Assembly: GCF_001436695.1 (NCBI RefSeq)
Contig: NZ_AYZG01000001.1
Coordinates: 1 to 64,000, forward strand
Source: Lactobacillus taiwanensis DSM 21401
Lineage (GTDB): Bacteria > Bacillota > Bacilli > Lactobacillales > Lactobacillaceae
DNA length: 64,000 nt
Direction: 5' to 3'
In this document: one piece after another, positions 50,822-60,893 of the stretch
Layout: each line of letters starts with the position of its first letter
How positions within the stretch are numbered: the stretch's first letter is position 1
Notes under the pieces: model-generated
Told to the model about the DNA's origin: nothing
The model's database searches: none
What the model saw: only the letters and a program-made list of their open reading frames with translations
Made by a program: the position numbers and the translations under genes

Positions 50822-53464
50822 CTAATACCTTTTCTTTTTTAAATACAAATTAAATATAACTAGTAGGATTATACCTATAATACTTGTTAAAGCTCCAATA
50901 AGCAATCCAGGGGTTTGATATCTCAAAACTACTGAATGCTTGCCTGGTTTCATCTTCAAGCCAATAAATACACCTAAAGTTCGATTAATTTTAACGTCTT
51001 TTCCATCAACTTCTGCTCTCCAGCCGTTGCTATAAGGAATTGTAGTTACCAAATTCTCATCCTTTGATATTTTTACTCTTCCAGCTAAATAGTCGTTATT
51101 AAATTTAGATAATTTTAAGGCCTGAGATTTATTAACTTTTGAAAGCTTTGCTTCTAATAAATTCGAATTAATATTAACTAAGCGTGGTAAATTCATTCTT
51201 AATGAACGTTTATCGCCATCTAGAACTAACTTAATTTGCACTTGTCCGTCCTGATCAGCTTGAACACCAACTAATTGTTTAACTTGAGGCTGGAGACGCA
51301 CATCCTTTTTATCAACAACTAAGCTTAAGTCGTTTTTAACTTTTCCGACTTGTCTTGCATGATAAGTAGTCAGTGGATCCGCAAAGCCCATCAAATCTTT
51401 ATCTAGCATTACATATGCAGCTTCTCGCGGTTTTAAACCAGTATAAGTAAAAATGACGCTTCCAGCTTTATCAGACGTTCTAGTAATTTCAATTTTATTA
51501 TTCTTTTGTTCTACGCTAGCATTTTCTGATTTAGTTTTAGTCTTCTTTTTACTATAAGTTAAAACGTCTCCCCGAGTTTCGGTTAAAGAATTTAAAACTA
51601 AATTTTGATTATAAATTGGATTATCTTGTTTAAATTTTAAATTATTTGATAAGTTACCGGCAAAAGCAATTGGCAGACTTTGAGTTTGATAAACCGTATA
51701 CTGCTTCCTTCTTAGTAAAACACGATTATTTTTCAAATCATCTCTTAAACCATAACTAATATATTCAGGAGAAATACTTTGACTAGCTAAAGAACTATTG
51801 ATAAAAGTACCAACATTTAAGATCGCATCAGTGACAACTGTGCCAGTTTTATAAAAATAATAATAACCATATGCAGATAAACCTAAGTTAGCATATAATG
51901 CACTGATTCTAGGATCATTGTTAGAAGAAAAAATTTCTACACCTTTATAATCAAATGCATAACTTTCACCGCGATCATTATTTAAAAAATAATTTTTAGC
52001 AATTCTTTGCTTTTTAATACTTGCTGGTAAAGAATTAAATAATTGTTGATTTTCTGTGATATAGCTAGAGTAAACATTACTTTTCATTCCCATTCGACTC
52101 AAAGCCAAATATCCACTACCAGCTATTTCAATTACGCCAATCATTACCAAAATAAAGCGGATTGCCTTATTACCAGCAAAGTATAAGAGAATACTAAAAA
52201 TAACTATTAAACTCAATGAAATTAATAGATAACTATCGAAATTTCCATAGTGTTTTCTCAGGATAACAACTATTAATCCAAGTGCTAAATAAATTCCAGC
52301 AGCCCAGATCAACTGTCTTTTACTTAGATCTAAATTTGTTAATTCCTTAGCTGCTAAAAGCAAAATCCAAAAAATAATAATAAAGCTAAAGCGATATGGA
52401 AAACCAACTGGTTTTTGACCCCCATGCCAGAAAAGATAGATCTTTGTTTGTATTAAGCTAAGTACAAAAACAAGGCCAATTACTAAATTAATAATTCTTT
52501 CTCTACGCGAATTTTTGTTATCAATAAAATATAAAATAAAAACAATAATTGCTAGCGTTCCAACAAATAAAAGCGGCGACCCATTGAAAGAATTTTTCAT
52601 AAACAAAGCAGAGATACTTTTAGCTGCTGAAGAAATAGGACTTAATCTAAAGCCTTCGTTAATAGTATGTTCTGTTAACTTATTATTAGCTAAATTCATC
52701 CATGTTGGTAATGTAATAACTGCACTCATCAAGCCACTGATTAATGAACTAAGTGCAAATTCCACTACTTGTCTAATAAAAATCTTTTTTTCTCTAAAAT
52801 AATTGATTGTATAAGCTAGAAAGGCAAGTACCATGAAAATACATATCATGTAGCCAATATAGTAATTAAAAATAATTGCACAGGCTAGCAAGATAGTATA
52901 AAGAATCCATTTTCTCTTTGTTATACCCCTAAGTAAGGAATAAATAAGTAATGGAAGTAAAATTACACCATCAAGCCACATTAAGTTTGCTGCATAACCA
53001 ATAGAATACGCACTTAACCCATAAATAATACCAAGTAGAATTGAGTAGATTTGATTTTTGAATTTAAAAAGTTTCAAAATCAAAAAAGTAAATGCAGCAC
53101 TGGCTAACCCTAACTTAATAACAATTATTACGTAGAGAGCTATATTGATTTGACTTGCTGGAAATAGCAAAATAATTAAATTAAATGGACTTGCAAGATA
53201 ATAACCAATATTACCTGCCATATCCGCACCTAATCCATTAGAAAAACTAAATTGTAAACTACTCCAGTTTCCTAAAAGCAAGTGGCGAAGATATTGAAAA
53301 AATGACAAATATTCATCAGGTAAATCTCCGCCCCATAACACACCACCAAAAAATGGATTAGCATGTGCCAAGGTTGATATAATTCCAAAAATTATGATGG
53401 TAATTACAAAACTAATACTGCTTAGCTTTATAACCTTCTTATTTTCTTTGCTCAAATATTTCAT
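50822..53464 (-). CDS. yfhO: YfhO-family membrane glycosyltransferase-like protein (copy 1)
   Basis: From the ATG at 53464 the product has 880 residues (MKYLSKENKK), matching the start of copy 2. The frame extends to 53506 but crosses a hairpin. It has 12 or more transmembrane segments in the N-terminal 500 residues, a large outside domain, and a last segment near the C-terminus (GLLIGALTSIIGIILLVI). YfhO proteins are GT-C-like and glycosylate (lipo)teichoic acids in Bacillus and Listeria relatives. The target here is inferred. Confidence 0.85.
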   Translation of the reverse strand: MKYLSKENKKVIKLSSISFVITIIIFGIISTLAHANPFFGGVLWGGDLPDEYLSFFQYLRHLLLGNWSSLQFSFSNGLGADMAGNIGYYLASPFNLIILLFPASQINIALYVIIVIKLGLASAAFTFLILKLFKFKNQIYSILLGIIYGLSAYSIGYAANLMWLDGVILLPLLIYSLLRGITKRKWILYTILLACAIIFNYYIGYMICIFMVLAFLAYTINYFREKKIFIRQVVEFALSSLISGLMSAVITLPTWMNLANNKLTEHTINEGFRLSPISSAAKSISALFMKNSFNGSPLLFVGTLAIIVFILYFIDNKNSRRERIINLVIGLVFVLSLIQTKIYLFWHGGQKPVGFPYRFSFIIIFWILLLAAKELTNLDLSKRQLIWAAGIYLALGLIVVILRKHYGNFDSYLLISLSLIVIFSILLYFAGNKAIRFILVMIGVIEIAGSGYLALSRMGMKSNVYSSYITENQQLFNSLPASIKKQRIAKNYFLNNDRGESYAFDYKGVEIFSSNNDPRISALYANLGLSAYGYYYFYKTGTVVTDAILNVGTFINSSLASQSISPEYISYGLRDDLKNNRVLLRRKQYTVYQTQSLPIAFAGNLSNNLKFKQDNPIYNQNLVLNSLTETRGDVLTYSKKKTKTKSENASVEQKNNKIEITRTSDKAGSVIFTYTGLKPREAAYVMLDKDLMGFADPLTTYHARQVGKVKNDLSLVVDKKDVRLQPQVKQLVGVQADQDGQVQIKLVLDGDKRSLRMNLPRLVNINSNLLEAKLSKVNKSQALKLSKFNNDYLAGRVKISKDENLVTTIPYSNGWRAEVDGKDVKINRTLGVFIGLKMKPGKHSVVLRYQTPGLLIGALTSIIGIILLVIFNLYLKKKRY

Positions 53465-53481
53465 TCTTAGCCTTACTCCCA

Positions 53482-53520
53482 AATACACCCCTCTAAAAAC
53501 AAACATTAGAGGGGTGTATT
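53482..53520 (-). terminator. Hairpin between the two yfhO copies
   Basis: A 15-bp perfect stem AATACACCCCTCTAA/TTAGAGGGGTGTATT with a 9-nt loop. The T run is short, so termination may be partial. Confidence 0.6.
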
Positions 53521-53522
53521 AC

Positions 53523-56204
53523 TTATTTATTCTCATTACTTGATTTATCAGCTTGTTTGTTTTTCTTTAAATACCAAGTATAAATTACTAAAGAAATTAT
53601 TCCTACAATGCTTATTAAAGCACCGATCAGTAAACCTGGTGTCTTATATCTTAACGTCACTTGATGTACACCTGGCTTCATCTTTAAGCCAATAAACACC
53701 TTTAAAGTACGATTAATTTTAACAGGTTTGCCATCAACTTCTGCTTTCCAACCTTTACTGTAAGGAATCGTAGTTACCAAGCTTTCATTTTTATCAATTT
53801 TTATATTTCCAGCCACATAACTATCTCTAAAGGCAGAAAACTCCATTCGTCTGTTATTAGCCTTATTTACCTTATTAGTTAAAGCTGATTGATTAATACT
53901 TACAAAACGTGGATACTTGAAGTCAACTCGGTTTGCTCTTCCATCCAAAGTCATTTTAATTGTAAGTTTTCCATCTTTATCTGCCTGAACACCAATAAGT
54001 TGATCAGTGTATTGTTGTAGATGAATATTTTTACCATTAATAGCTACTGTGAATGGAAGTCTATAATCTGGATTCTGCTTCAATTGATAACTATCTAAAA
54101 CAATAATTTGATCCATTAAGTTTTTACTGAACCTAATATATCCAACCTGTTTTGGTTTCAAATTATCGTATGTAAAAGTCATTGTACCTGGTTTATCTTG
54201 AGTGATCCTCTCTGATTTAAACTTTCCCTTAGCAAATTTAAGTTTAATATTATTAGACTCTATTTTTGCTTGTTTTGAACTATAGCTTAAAACATCTTCC
54301 TTAGTTTGAGTCAAAGAATTAAGAACCAGATTTTGATTATAAACTGGATTTTCTTCCTTAAACTTCAACTTATTAGATAAGCCTCCAGCAAATGCAAATG
54401 GCAAAGTCTCATTTCGATATACAGTTTTATTTCCTTGCTTTAAGATAACTGGATGGTTTTTCAAATCGTTTCTTAAACCATAGCTAACATATTCTGGAGA
54501 AATACTTTGATTAGTTAAAGAACTATCAATAAATACCTTTACATTAAAAATAGCATCTGTAACTACACTACCAGTTTGATAATAATAAAAGTAACGAAAA
54601 GTTGAAAAACCAAGATCAGTCATCAAAGAACTAATTCTAGAATCGTTATTTGAAGAAAACTCTTCCATACCGCGATAGCCGAAAGTATATCCTTCACCGC
54701 GGTCATTGTTCAACTCATAATTCTTAGCAAGGCGTCCCGACTTATCAGAAGCAGGTATTCTTGAAATGATTTCTTGATTTTCAGAAACATAAGCTGGATA
54801 AGCATTACTCTTCATTCCCAAGTGATTCAAGCCAATATAAGCATTGCCCGCGATTTCAATTAATCCTACTAAAAGTAAAGTTACGCGAACAAATCTTTTA
54901 TCTGAAAAATAAACTAAGATTCCAAAAATAATTACTATTAAAACAGCAACCCAAGCATAAATATTCCACGGTCCAATTCGACGTCGAATATAAACAGCAG
55001 CTAAACTTACTAATAAATATATTCCAGCTGCAACAAGCCTTTCCTTTTTATTCTCGTTTTTATATTCACTTAAATTCGATAATTCTTTAGCGGCTAAAAG
55101 CAAGATCCAAAATACAATAATAAAGCCAAAGCGATATGGATAAGCAATAGTCTGTTGACCACCATGCCAGAGCAAGTACACCTTAGGCACAGTAATGCTT
55201 AATACAAAGATAAATCCAATAACTAAATTAGTAATTCTTTCTTTAATTGAATTATGTGAATCAATAAAGTAAAGAACAAACACAATTAAAGCTAACGTTC
55301 CTACAAAAATTGGCGCCCAATCATTATAAGTATCACCAATAAACAGCCTTGATATAGCTTTCCCACCACTTATTAAAGTCTTAATTTCAAAATTAGAATT
55401 GAAGTCAGCCTGAGATAGTTTATTGCTAGAAAGGTTAAGAAAAGTCGGCAAAATAACTACTGCACTAATTAACCCACTGATAATAGAACTAATTGCGAAT
55501 CCAATAAATTGATGAATAAATAACTTACGATTTGTAAAACTATTAACTGTATATGCAAAAAATAGAATTACTAAAAAGATACATATCATGTATCCAATGT
55601 AGTAATTAAAAATAATTCCACAAGCAAGTAAAATGCTGTAGGCAAGCCATTTATTAGTCTTAATTCCTCTCACTAAGGCATAAGCTATCAATGGAAGTAG
55701 GACTAAACCATCAAGCCACATTACGTTTCCAGCATAAGCTACAGAATAACCACTTAAACCATACGCAATTCCTAAAAAGATAGGATAAGCTTGATAATTA
55801 AACTTAAACCACTTTAAAGTCAACCAAGTAAAAGTGCCACTCATTAATCCTAATTTAATTAGAATTATGACGTATACTGCTACATTCATTTTGCTTGCAG
55901 GGAAAAGAAAAATAACAAAATTCAATGGACTAAGTAGATAATAACCAATATTTCCAGCCATATCTCCACCTAAACCATTTAAGAAAGTAAATCCTGCACT
56001 ACTCCAATTGCCAACCATTAAATGTCGATAATACTGAAAAAAGGATAAGTATTGATTTGGTAAATCTCCACTATATAGAACTCCACCTAAGATTGGATTA
56101 CAATCCGTTAAAGTAGATAAAAGGAAAAAGAGCACTACTGTTGTTAAACAACTTATTACGCTTAACTTTAAAATCTTTTTGTCTTTTTTACTTAAATATT
56201 TCAT
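53523..56204 (-). CDS. yfhO: YfhO-family membrane glycosyltransferase-like protein (copy 2)
   Basis: This 893-residue paralogue of the gene at 50822-53464 is alike along its whole length (start MKYLSKKDKKILKLS, shared GGVLxxGDLPxxYLSFFQY, TIPYSKGWKAEVDGK, C-terminal membrane anchor). It adds a hydrophilic tail KKNKQADKSSNENK. It probably acts in cell-envelope polymer glycosylation. It lies between ftsH and copy 1, and both have their own terminators. Confidence 0.85.
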   Translation of the reverse strand: MKYLSKKDKKILKLSVISCLTTVVLFFLLSTLTDCNPILGGVLYSGDLPNQYLSFFQYYRHLMVGNWSSAGFTFLNGLGGDMAGNIGYYLLSPLNFVIFLFPASKMNVAVYVIILIKLGLMSGTFTWLTLKWFKFNYQAYPIFLGIAYGLSGYSVAYAGNVMWLDGLVLLPLIAYALVRGIKTNKWLAYSILLACGIIFNYYIGYMICIFLVILFFAYTVNSFTNRKLFIHQFIGFAISSIISGLISAVVILPTFLNLSSNKLSQADFNSNFEIKTLISGGKAISRLFIGDTYNDWAPIFVGTLALIVFVLYFIDSHNSIKERITNLVIGFIFVLSITVPKVYLLWHGGQQTIAYPYRFGFIIVFWILLLAAKELSNLSEYKNENKKERLVAAGIYLLVSLAAVYIRRRIGPWNIYAWVAVLIVIIFGILVYFSDKRFVRVTLLLVGLIEIAGNAYIGLNHLGMKSNAYPAYVSENQEIISRIPASDKSGRLAKNYELNNDRGEGYTFGYRGMEEFSSNNDSRISSLMTDLGFSTFRYFYYYQTGSVVTDAIFNVKVFIDSSLTNQSISPEYVSYGLRNDLKNHPVILKQGNKTVYRNETLPFAFAGGLSNKLKFKEENPVYNQNLVLNSLTQTKEDVLSYSSKQAKIESNNIKLKFAKGKFKSERITQDKPGTMTFTYDNLKPKQVGYIRFSKNLMDQIIVLDSYQLKQNPDYRLPFTVAINGKNIHLQQYTDQLIGVQADKDGKLTIKMTLDGRANRVDFKYPRFVSINQSALTNKVNKANNRRMEFSAFRDSYVAGNIKIDKNESLVTTIPYSKGWKAEVDGKPVKINRTLKVFIGLKMKPGVHQVTLRYKTPGLLIGALISIVGIISLVIYTWYLKKNKQADKSSNENK

Positions 56205-56218
56205 TCTTACTTAATACC

Positions 56219-56264
56219 AAAAAACTCCTTTCTAAAATCTGTAATTTCAGTATTAGAAAGGAGT
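56219..56264 (-). terminator. ftsH terminator
   Basis: A 12-bp stem ACTCCTTTCTAA/TTAGAAAGGAGT followed by six T on the minus strand, after the ftsH stop. Confidence 0.85.
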
Positions 56265-56292
56265 ATATAAACATTACTCTTGCAATAAATCC

Positions 56293-58419
56293 TTACTTAT
56301 CCTTGTCTTCATCTGAATTATCTTTATCAGAATCTTTATGTTCAGATGGTGGATTAAGTGGAATATCGTCAATATTCTTATGATCATCAGGAAGTGGATG
56401 AATATCTTCTTTATCATCCTTGCTTTCAGTTTCTTCTCTTTGTTGATCCTTCTTTTCCATTGCAGCCTTAGCTTCTTCATAAGTTGAAGCCTTAGATTCA
56501 CTTGGAAATTCATTTTCATCATTTTCAGGCATCTTACCAGTCTTGAATAATGAAAGAATTTGTTTTTCGTTCAAAGTTTCATACTTAAGAAGTGCTTCTG
56601 CAATAATCTTATGCGTCTCCCGGTGACTCTTAATGATATCAATAGCTTGTTTGTGACCTTCATCAAGAATTTCCTTAACTGCTTCGTCAATCTTAGCAGC
56701 TGTGGCTTCACTATATGGTTTAGTGCCGTATGGTGATTGCATACTTGGAGATTCAAGTTCAGTCATACCAACATCAGTCATACCATATTGAGTAACCATC
56801 CCACGAGCAATGTTAGTAGCTTGTTCAAAGTCATTTGAAGCACCAGTTGATTTATCACCAACAACTACTTCTTCACCTGCACGACCACCCATTAAACCTG
56901 CAACTTGTTCCATTAATTGCTTCTTAGTGATGATATTTTCATCTTCCTTTGGAAGCATAATGTTGTATCCGCCAGCACGACCTCTAGGTACAATAGTAAC
57001 TTTACGAACAGTTCTAGAATCACTAAGGACTAATCCAACAATTGCGTGCCCTGCTTCATGGTAGGCAACACGTTTTCTTTCTTCTGGAGAAATAACAGTG
57101 TCTTTCTTAGCAGGTCCGGCAATAACTCTGTCTTCAGCTTCATCAATATCAGATGCAGTAATTTCAGTCTTATTACGACGAGCAGCAACTAAAGCAGCTT
57201 CGTTTAAAACATTTTCAAGATCAGCACCAACAAAGCCCGGAGTTTGACGTGCCACTTCCTTTAAGTCAACGTCTGAGGCTAAAGGCTTATTCTTAGCATG
57301 AACCTTTAAAATAGCCTCACGACCTTTAACATCTGGACGACCAACTAAAACTTTACGGTCAAAACGTCCAGGACGAAGAAGTGCAGGATCAAGAACATCA
57401 GAACGGTTAGTAGCTGCCATAACAATGACACCTTCATCACCTTCGAAACCGTCCATTTCAACCAACAATTGGTTCAAAGTTTGTTCTCTTTCATCGTGGC
57501 CACCGCTAACACCGTTGCCACGCTTACGTCCAACAGCATCAATTTCATCGATGAAAATGATACTTGGAGCATTCTTCTTAGCTGTTTCAAATAAGTCACG
57601 TACACGAGAAGCACCGACACCAACAAACATTTCTACAAAGTCTGAACCAGAGATTGAATAGAATGGTACGCCAGCTTCTCCAGCAACTGCACGTGCAAGC
57701 AAGGTCTTTCCAGTACCAGGAGGGCCCTCAAGGAGCACACCAGCCGGAATTCTAGCACCTAGTTTAGTATATTTTGATGGATTCTTTAAAAATTCAACAA
57801 TTTCAACTAGTTCTTGCTTTTCTTCTTCTTCACCAGCTACATCTGAAAATCTAACCTTGTTCTTGCTTGGATCTTGTGGTTTAACATGAGACTTACCAAA
57901 GTTCATCATGCCTCCACCACGGCCTTGTCCACCTTGATTCATCATCATCCAAAGCATGACAATGAAAATCAAAGTTGGAACAAGCATTACAATCGTAGAG
58001 ATCCAAGTTCCAGATTGAGATTCCCCTTGTCCAGAAATAGATGCCCCACTCTTTTGGGCAAGATCTGAAACTGTCTTAACCATTGAGTCATTTTGAAGCA
58101 TCGTAGTACTGAATCGGGTTACTTCATTACTACTTTGTGAACTTGGAATTAGTCCAAATCCAGTATTATTTTGATTATTTGACTTTTGAGCTTTCTTATA
58201 AGATCCAGTAACCGTATATACACCATTAGATGGTTGTATATTGATACTCTTGACTTTACCCGCCTTTAAATCCTTTACTAATTGAGAATAACGGATATTT
58301 TCTGTGGAACCATTACTACCTGAGCCACCCATGGCCCAATTGATTCCAGCCAAGAGGATCACGAATACTATGATATAGAAAAGACCGTTAGAAAGCAGTC
58401 TATTTCTTCTATTTTTCAT
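56293..58419 (-). CDS. ftsH: ATP-dependent zinc metalloprotease FtsH
   Basis: This 708-residue membrane protease has two N-terminal transmembrane segments (12-30 and about 141-160) flanking an outside domain. The AAA+ module has Walker A GPPGTGKT (232-239), and the zinc site is HEAGH (454-458). A long acidic tail (about 630-708, rich in Glu, Asp and Lys) is common in lactobacilli. It degrades damaged and regulatory membrane proteins. A possible extended -10 TGGTAAAAT (58459-58467) lies before it. Confidence 0.97.
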   Translation of the reverse strand: MKNRRNRLLSNGLFYIIVFVILLAGINWAMGGSGSNGSTENIRYSQLVKDLKAGKVKSINIQPSNGVYTVTGSYKKAQKSNNQNNTGFGLIPSSQSSNEVTRFSTTMLQNDSMVKTVSDLAQKSGASISGQGESQSGTWISTIVMLVPTLIFIVMLWMMMNQGGQGRGGGMMNFGKSHVKPQDPSKNKVRFSDVAGEEEEKQELVEIVEFLKNPSKYTKLGARIPAGVLLEGPPGTGKTLLARAVAGEAGVPFYSISGSDFVEMFVGVGASRVRDLFETAKKNAPSIIFIDEIDAVGRKRGNGVSGGHDEREQTLNQLLVEMDGFEGDEGVIVMAATNRSDVLDPALLRPGRFDRKVLVGRPDVKGREAILKVHAKNKPLASDVDLKEVARQTPGFVGADLENVLNEAALVAARRNKTEITASDIDEAEDRVIAGPAKKDTVISPEERKRVAYHEAGHAIVGLVLSDSRTVRKVTIVPRGRAGGYNIMLPKEDENIITKKQLMEQVAGLMGGRAGEEVVVGDKSTGASNDFEQATNIARGMVTQYGMTDVGMTELESPSMQSPYGTKPYSEATAAKIDEAVKEILDEGHKQAIDIIKSHRETHKIIAEALLKYETLNEKQILSLFKTGKMPENDENEFPSESKASTYEEAKAAMEKKDQQREETESKDDKEDIHPLPDDHKNIDDIPLNPPSEHKDSDKDNSDEDKDK

Positions 58420-58502
58420 CTATAAACCTCCGCGACACTTCTTGGAATTACTCCAACGATTTTACCACAAAATCCACTTTTACCATAGGACTTTGCATAA
58501 AC

Positions 58503-59798
58503 TTAAGAATAAACATATACATTATAGCGAGCAAAATCTGAATTATATTCTTGATTTTGATAAACATTTTCAACATAAACTGGCTCTTTGTCCTGCCAAA
58601 TAGTTAAGCAATATGGACGCAATATCAGAGGAATACCATTTTCTGCAAACTTTTTCTTAGCTTTTGTTTGCTTTCCATTAGCTAACTTTAGCTTATCACC
58701 TTGTGATAAATTTCCAACTTCTAAAAGTCCCATCTTTTTTCCATAAAAATATCCAACTTGCTTCTGTGATTTTTTATAGAGTGAAATTAAATATTTTTTT
58801 CCGTTTATACAGAATTCTTCGTCTAACTTTATCAATTTTCTATTATGATCAATCCCTGGCAATTTACTCTTATTGATTACATAATAATAATTTTGATAAA
58901 AAATCAGCTGAAAACCATCTTTATTATAAGTTGCACTCTGATTTAAATAAATTTCAGTAAAGTGAACATGCCGATGCCACTTTTTATAAATTAGATAATC
59001 AAAGAAAGCTGGCAATTGATTGTCACTTAGTTTTTTCAAGTCTTTTATTTGACCTCGTAACCAATTTTTAAAATCAACCGGCATCATAATACTTTCAAAC
59101 AAACTATTTTGACAGTCGGACAACAAATCCATTTCCTTGCTGAAACGATATGCATTATCAACTAAATGGTCTGTTTCTTGCTTTAACAAAGGAACAACAT
59201 GATGTCTAAGCCTATTTCTTAAAGTATCATCTTCAAAATTAGTTTCATCCTCGATAAAACTTAAATTGTTTTGCTTATCATAATTTAAAAGTTCAACTTT
59301 TGAATATTTAATCAAAGGTCTTAGCAACTGCATTGAGCCGAGTCTTCCAACAATTTGAAGACTATTCATTTCAGCTGCATCTCCCGAGCGAATAAACTTT
59401 AATAAAATATTTTCAATTAAATCATCACCATGGTGAGCCGTCATCAAATAATCAATTTGATATTTTTTACCAACATCCTTCAAAAATGTATATCGATATT
59501 CTCGAGCTTTCGCTTCAATACCTGCTTGAGGATGTAACTCATTTGGCCATTTTTTCTCTACCAATTTTATATCAAAAGTCACTGCTAATTTCTTTAGCAA
59601 TTCACTTTCTAAATAACTGTCACTTCTTAAACAATGATCTAAATGAGCAACAATTAATTGTTCTGAAGGATCAGGCAAAAAATTAACCAACATATGAAGT
59701 AAAGCAACCGAATCTGGGCCGCCACTTGCTGCCAATAAAACTTTTTTATTTTTTATTTCAATCTTATTTTCAGTAAAAAAATTTGTAAATTTTGTCAT
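58503..59798 (-). CDS. tilS: tRNA(Ile)-lysidine synthetase TilS
   Basis: This 431-residue N-type ATP pyrophosphatase has the PP-loop ASGGPDSVALLH (24-35) and the TilS landmarks RSDSYLE and AHHGDDLIENILL. It changes C34 of tRNA-Ile(CAU) to lysidine so it reads AUA. A C-terminal TilS-C domain follows. The hpt gene often found between tilS and ftsH is absent. Confidence 0.94.
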   Translation of the reverse strand: MTKFTNFFTENKIEIKNKKVLLAASGGPDSVALLHMLVNFLPDPSEQLIVAHLDHCLRSDSYLESELLKKLAVTFDIKLVEKKWPNELHPQAGIEAKAREYRYTFLKDVGKKYQIDYLMTAHHGDDLIENILLKFIRSGDAAEMNSLQIVGRLGSMQLLRPLIKYSKVELLNYDKQNNLSFIEDETNFEDDTLRNRLRHHVVPLLKQETDHLVDNAYRFSKEMDLLSDCQNSLFESIMMPVDFKNWLRGQIKDLKKLSDNQLPAFFDYLIYKKWHRHVHFTEIYLNQSATYNKDGFQLIFYQNYYYVINKSKLPGIDHNRKLIKLDEEFCINGKKYLISLYKKSQKQVGYFYGKKMGLLEVGNLSQGDKLKLANGKQTKAKKKFAENGIPLILRPYCLTIWQDKEPVYVENVYQNQEYNSDFARYNVYVYS

Positions 59799-59822
59799 TG
59801 TTAAATAAAAAAGTGACCACTA

Positions 59823-60176
59823 TTAGTCACTCAACTCAATTGAATTCTTTAAATCTGCTATTTTCTTATTTGCGTCTTCCACTAAACTTACTAATGGAGC
59901 AAAATCTTTACTCTCTTTAAATTCATTAGTTGGATCAATTAAATCTGGATTATTTACCTGGCTTAGTGACAATGAAATTTTTCCTTGGTGATTATTAATA
60001 ATAACCACCCGTACTTCATCTCCAATATTGTATTTATTTTTGGCACTCTCCCATTTATCACCAAAGTCTTTATAAAAAATCAGACCGTGATGATGGTGGG
60101 GAAGTGTAACAAAAAAGCCAAGTTTAGTAATATTGTTAATTTTAGCGTTTAATCTTAATCCAATTGGAAATTTCAC
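59823..60176 (-). CDS. S1-domain RNA-binding protein (YabR-like)
   Basis: This 117-residue protein has one S1 OB-fold domain (about 4-75: IGLRLNAKINNITKLGFFVTL then GKISLSLSQVN) and a helical C-terminal tail. A HHHH stretch lies in the second strand loop. YabR-type proteins bind RNA or ribosomes. It overlaps the divIC stop by one base. Confidence 0.8.
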   Translation of the reverse strand: MKFPIGLRLNAKINNITKLGFFVTLPHHHHGLIFYKDFGDKWESAKNKYNIGDEVRVVIINNHQGKISLSLSQVNNPDLIDPTNEFKESKDFAPLVSLVEDANKKIADLKNSIELSD

Positions 60177-60553
60177 TAATAATCCTCCTCTTTTTCAGGA
60201 AGAGTATAAATTGATTCACCAGATTTAGAATAATAAAACTTATAACGAATTACTTTAGCCACATAGTCAGGATCTTTTAAGTCAGCAACCTGCGCTTTTA
60301 ATTTCTTATTAGTTTTGTTAACTTGATTTAACTCCGTCTTATTTGCTTGAATCTGGTTATTAATTCGACCAGTCTGGACATGAACCATAATTAATTGTAG
60401 CCCAAAAATTAAAAATGCAATTGCAAAACAAGCAATAATTCGATTTTTCCTTACACGATGAACTTCTTTTTCTTTCCTAGCGGCTTTGCGTCGCAGGCGC
60501 GCTAAACGTTCTTCATCGCTTAAGGCATTATAAAGTCGTGGCCCTCTTTGCAT
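60176..60553 (-). CDS. divIC: Cell division protein DivIC (FtsB-like)
   Basis: This 125-residue bitopic protein has a basic cytosolic N-terminus, one membrane segment (about 39-58) and an outside coiled coil (65-95). A C-terminal DPDYVAKVIRYKFYYSKSGE motif follows, typical of DivIC. It works with DivIB and FtsL in the divisome. Confidence 0.9.
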   Translation of the reverse strand: MQRGPRLYNALSDEERLARLRRKAARKEKEVHRVRKNRIIACFAIAFLIFGLQLIMVHVQTGRINNQIQANKTELNQVNKTNKKLKAQVADLKDPDYVAKVIRYKFYYSKSGESIYTLPEKEEDY

Positions 60554-60641
60554 ACACGTGTCCCTGCCTTTTCGTCATTATTCTAAATCTTAATTATATC
60601 ACCACTTATTATTAATATAACACCTTACTCTTCCATTGTCA

Positions 60642-60884
60642 TTAATCAATTAGCTCATACAAATCGCTTGCTTCCGCCTTCTTGGTTGTTTCTCTTAAGT
60701 CAAGTACTCGCGCTTTGATTTGTTTAGTACCGAATCCGATTTCAATAACATCGCCTAATTTTACATCATAGCTAGACTTTACCACGCGATCATTAACTTT
60801 TACTCTTCCTTGATCGGCCATTTCTTTAGCGACAGTACGTCTTTTAACTAATCTGGATACTTTTAAAAATTTATCGATTCTCAT
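60642..60884 (-). CDS. rqcP: S4-domain RNA-binding protein RqcP (YabO)
   Basis: This 80-residue protein begins MRIDKFLKVSRLVKRRTVAKE, an S4 RNA-binding domain. RqcP acts with RqcH in ribosome-associated quality control, adding alanine tails. It lies 9 bp after mfd. Confidence 0.88.
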   Translation of the reverse strand: MRIDKFLKVSRLVKRRTVAKEMADQGRVKVNDRVVKSSYDVKLGDVIEIGFGTKQIKARVLDLRETTKKAEASDLYELID

Positions 60885-60893
60885 TATGTTCTC

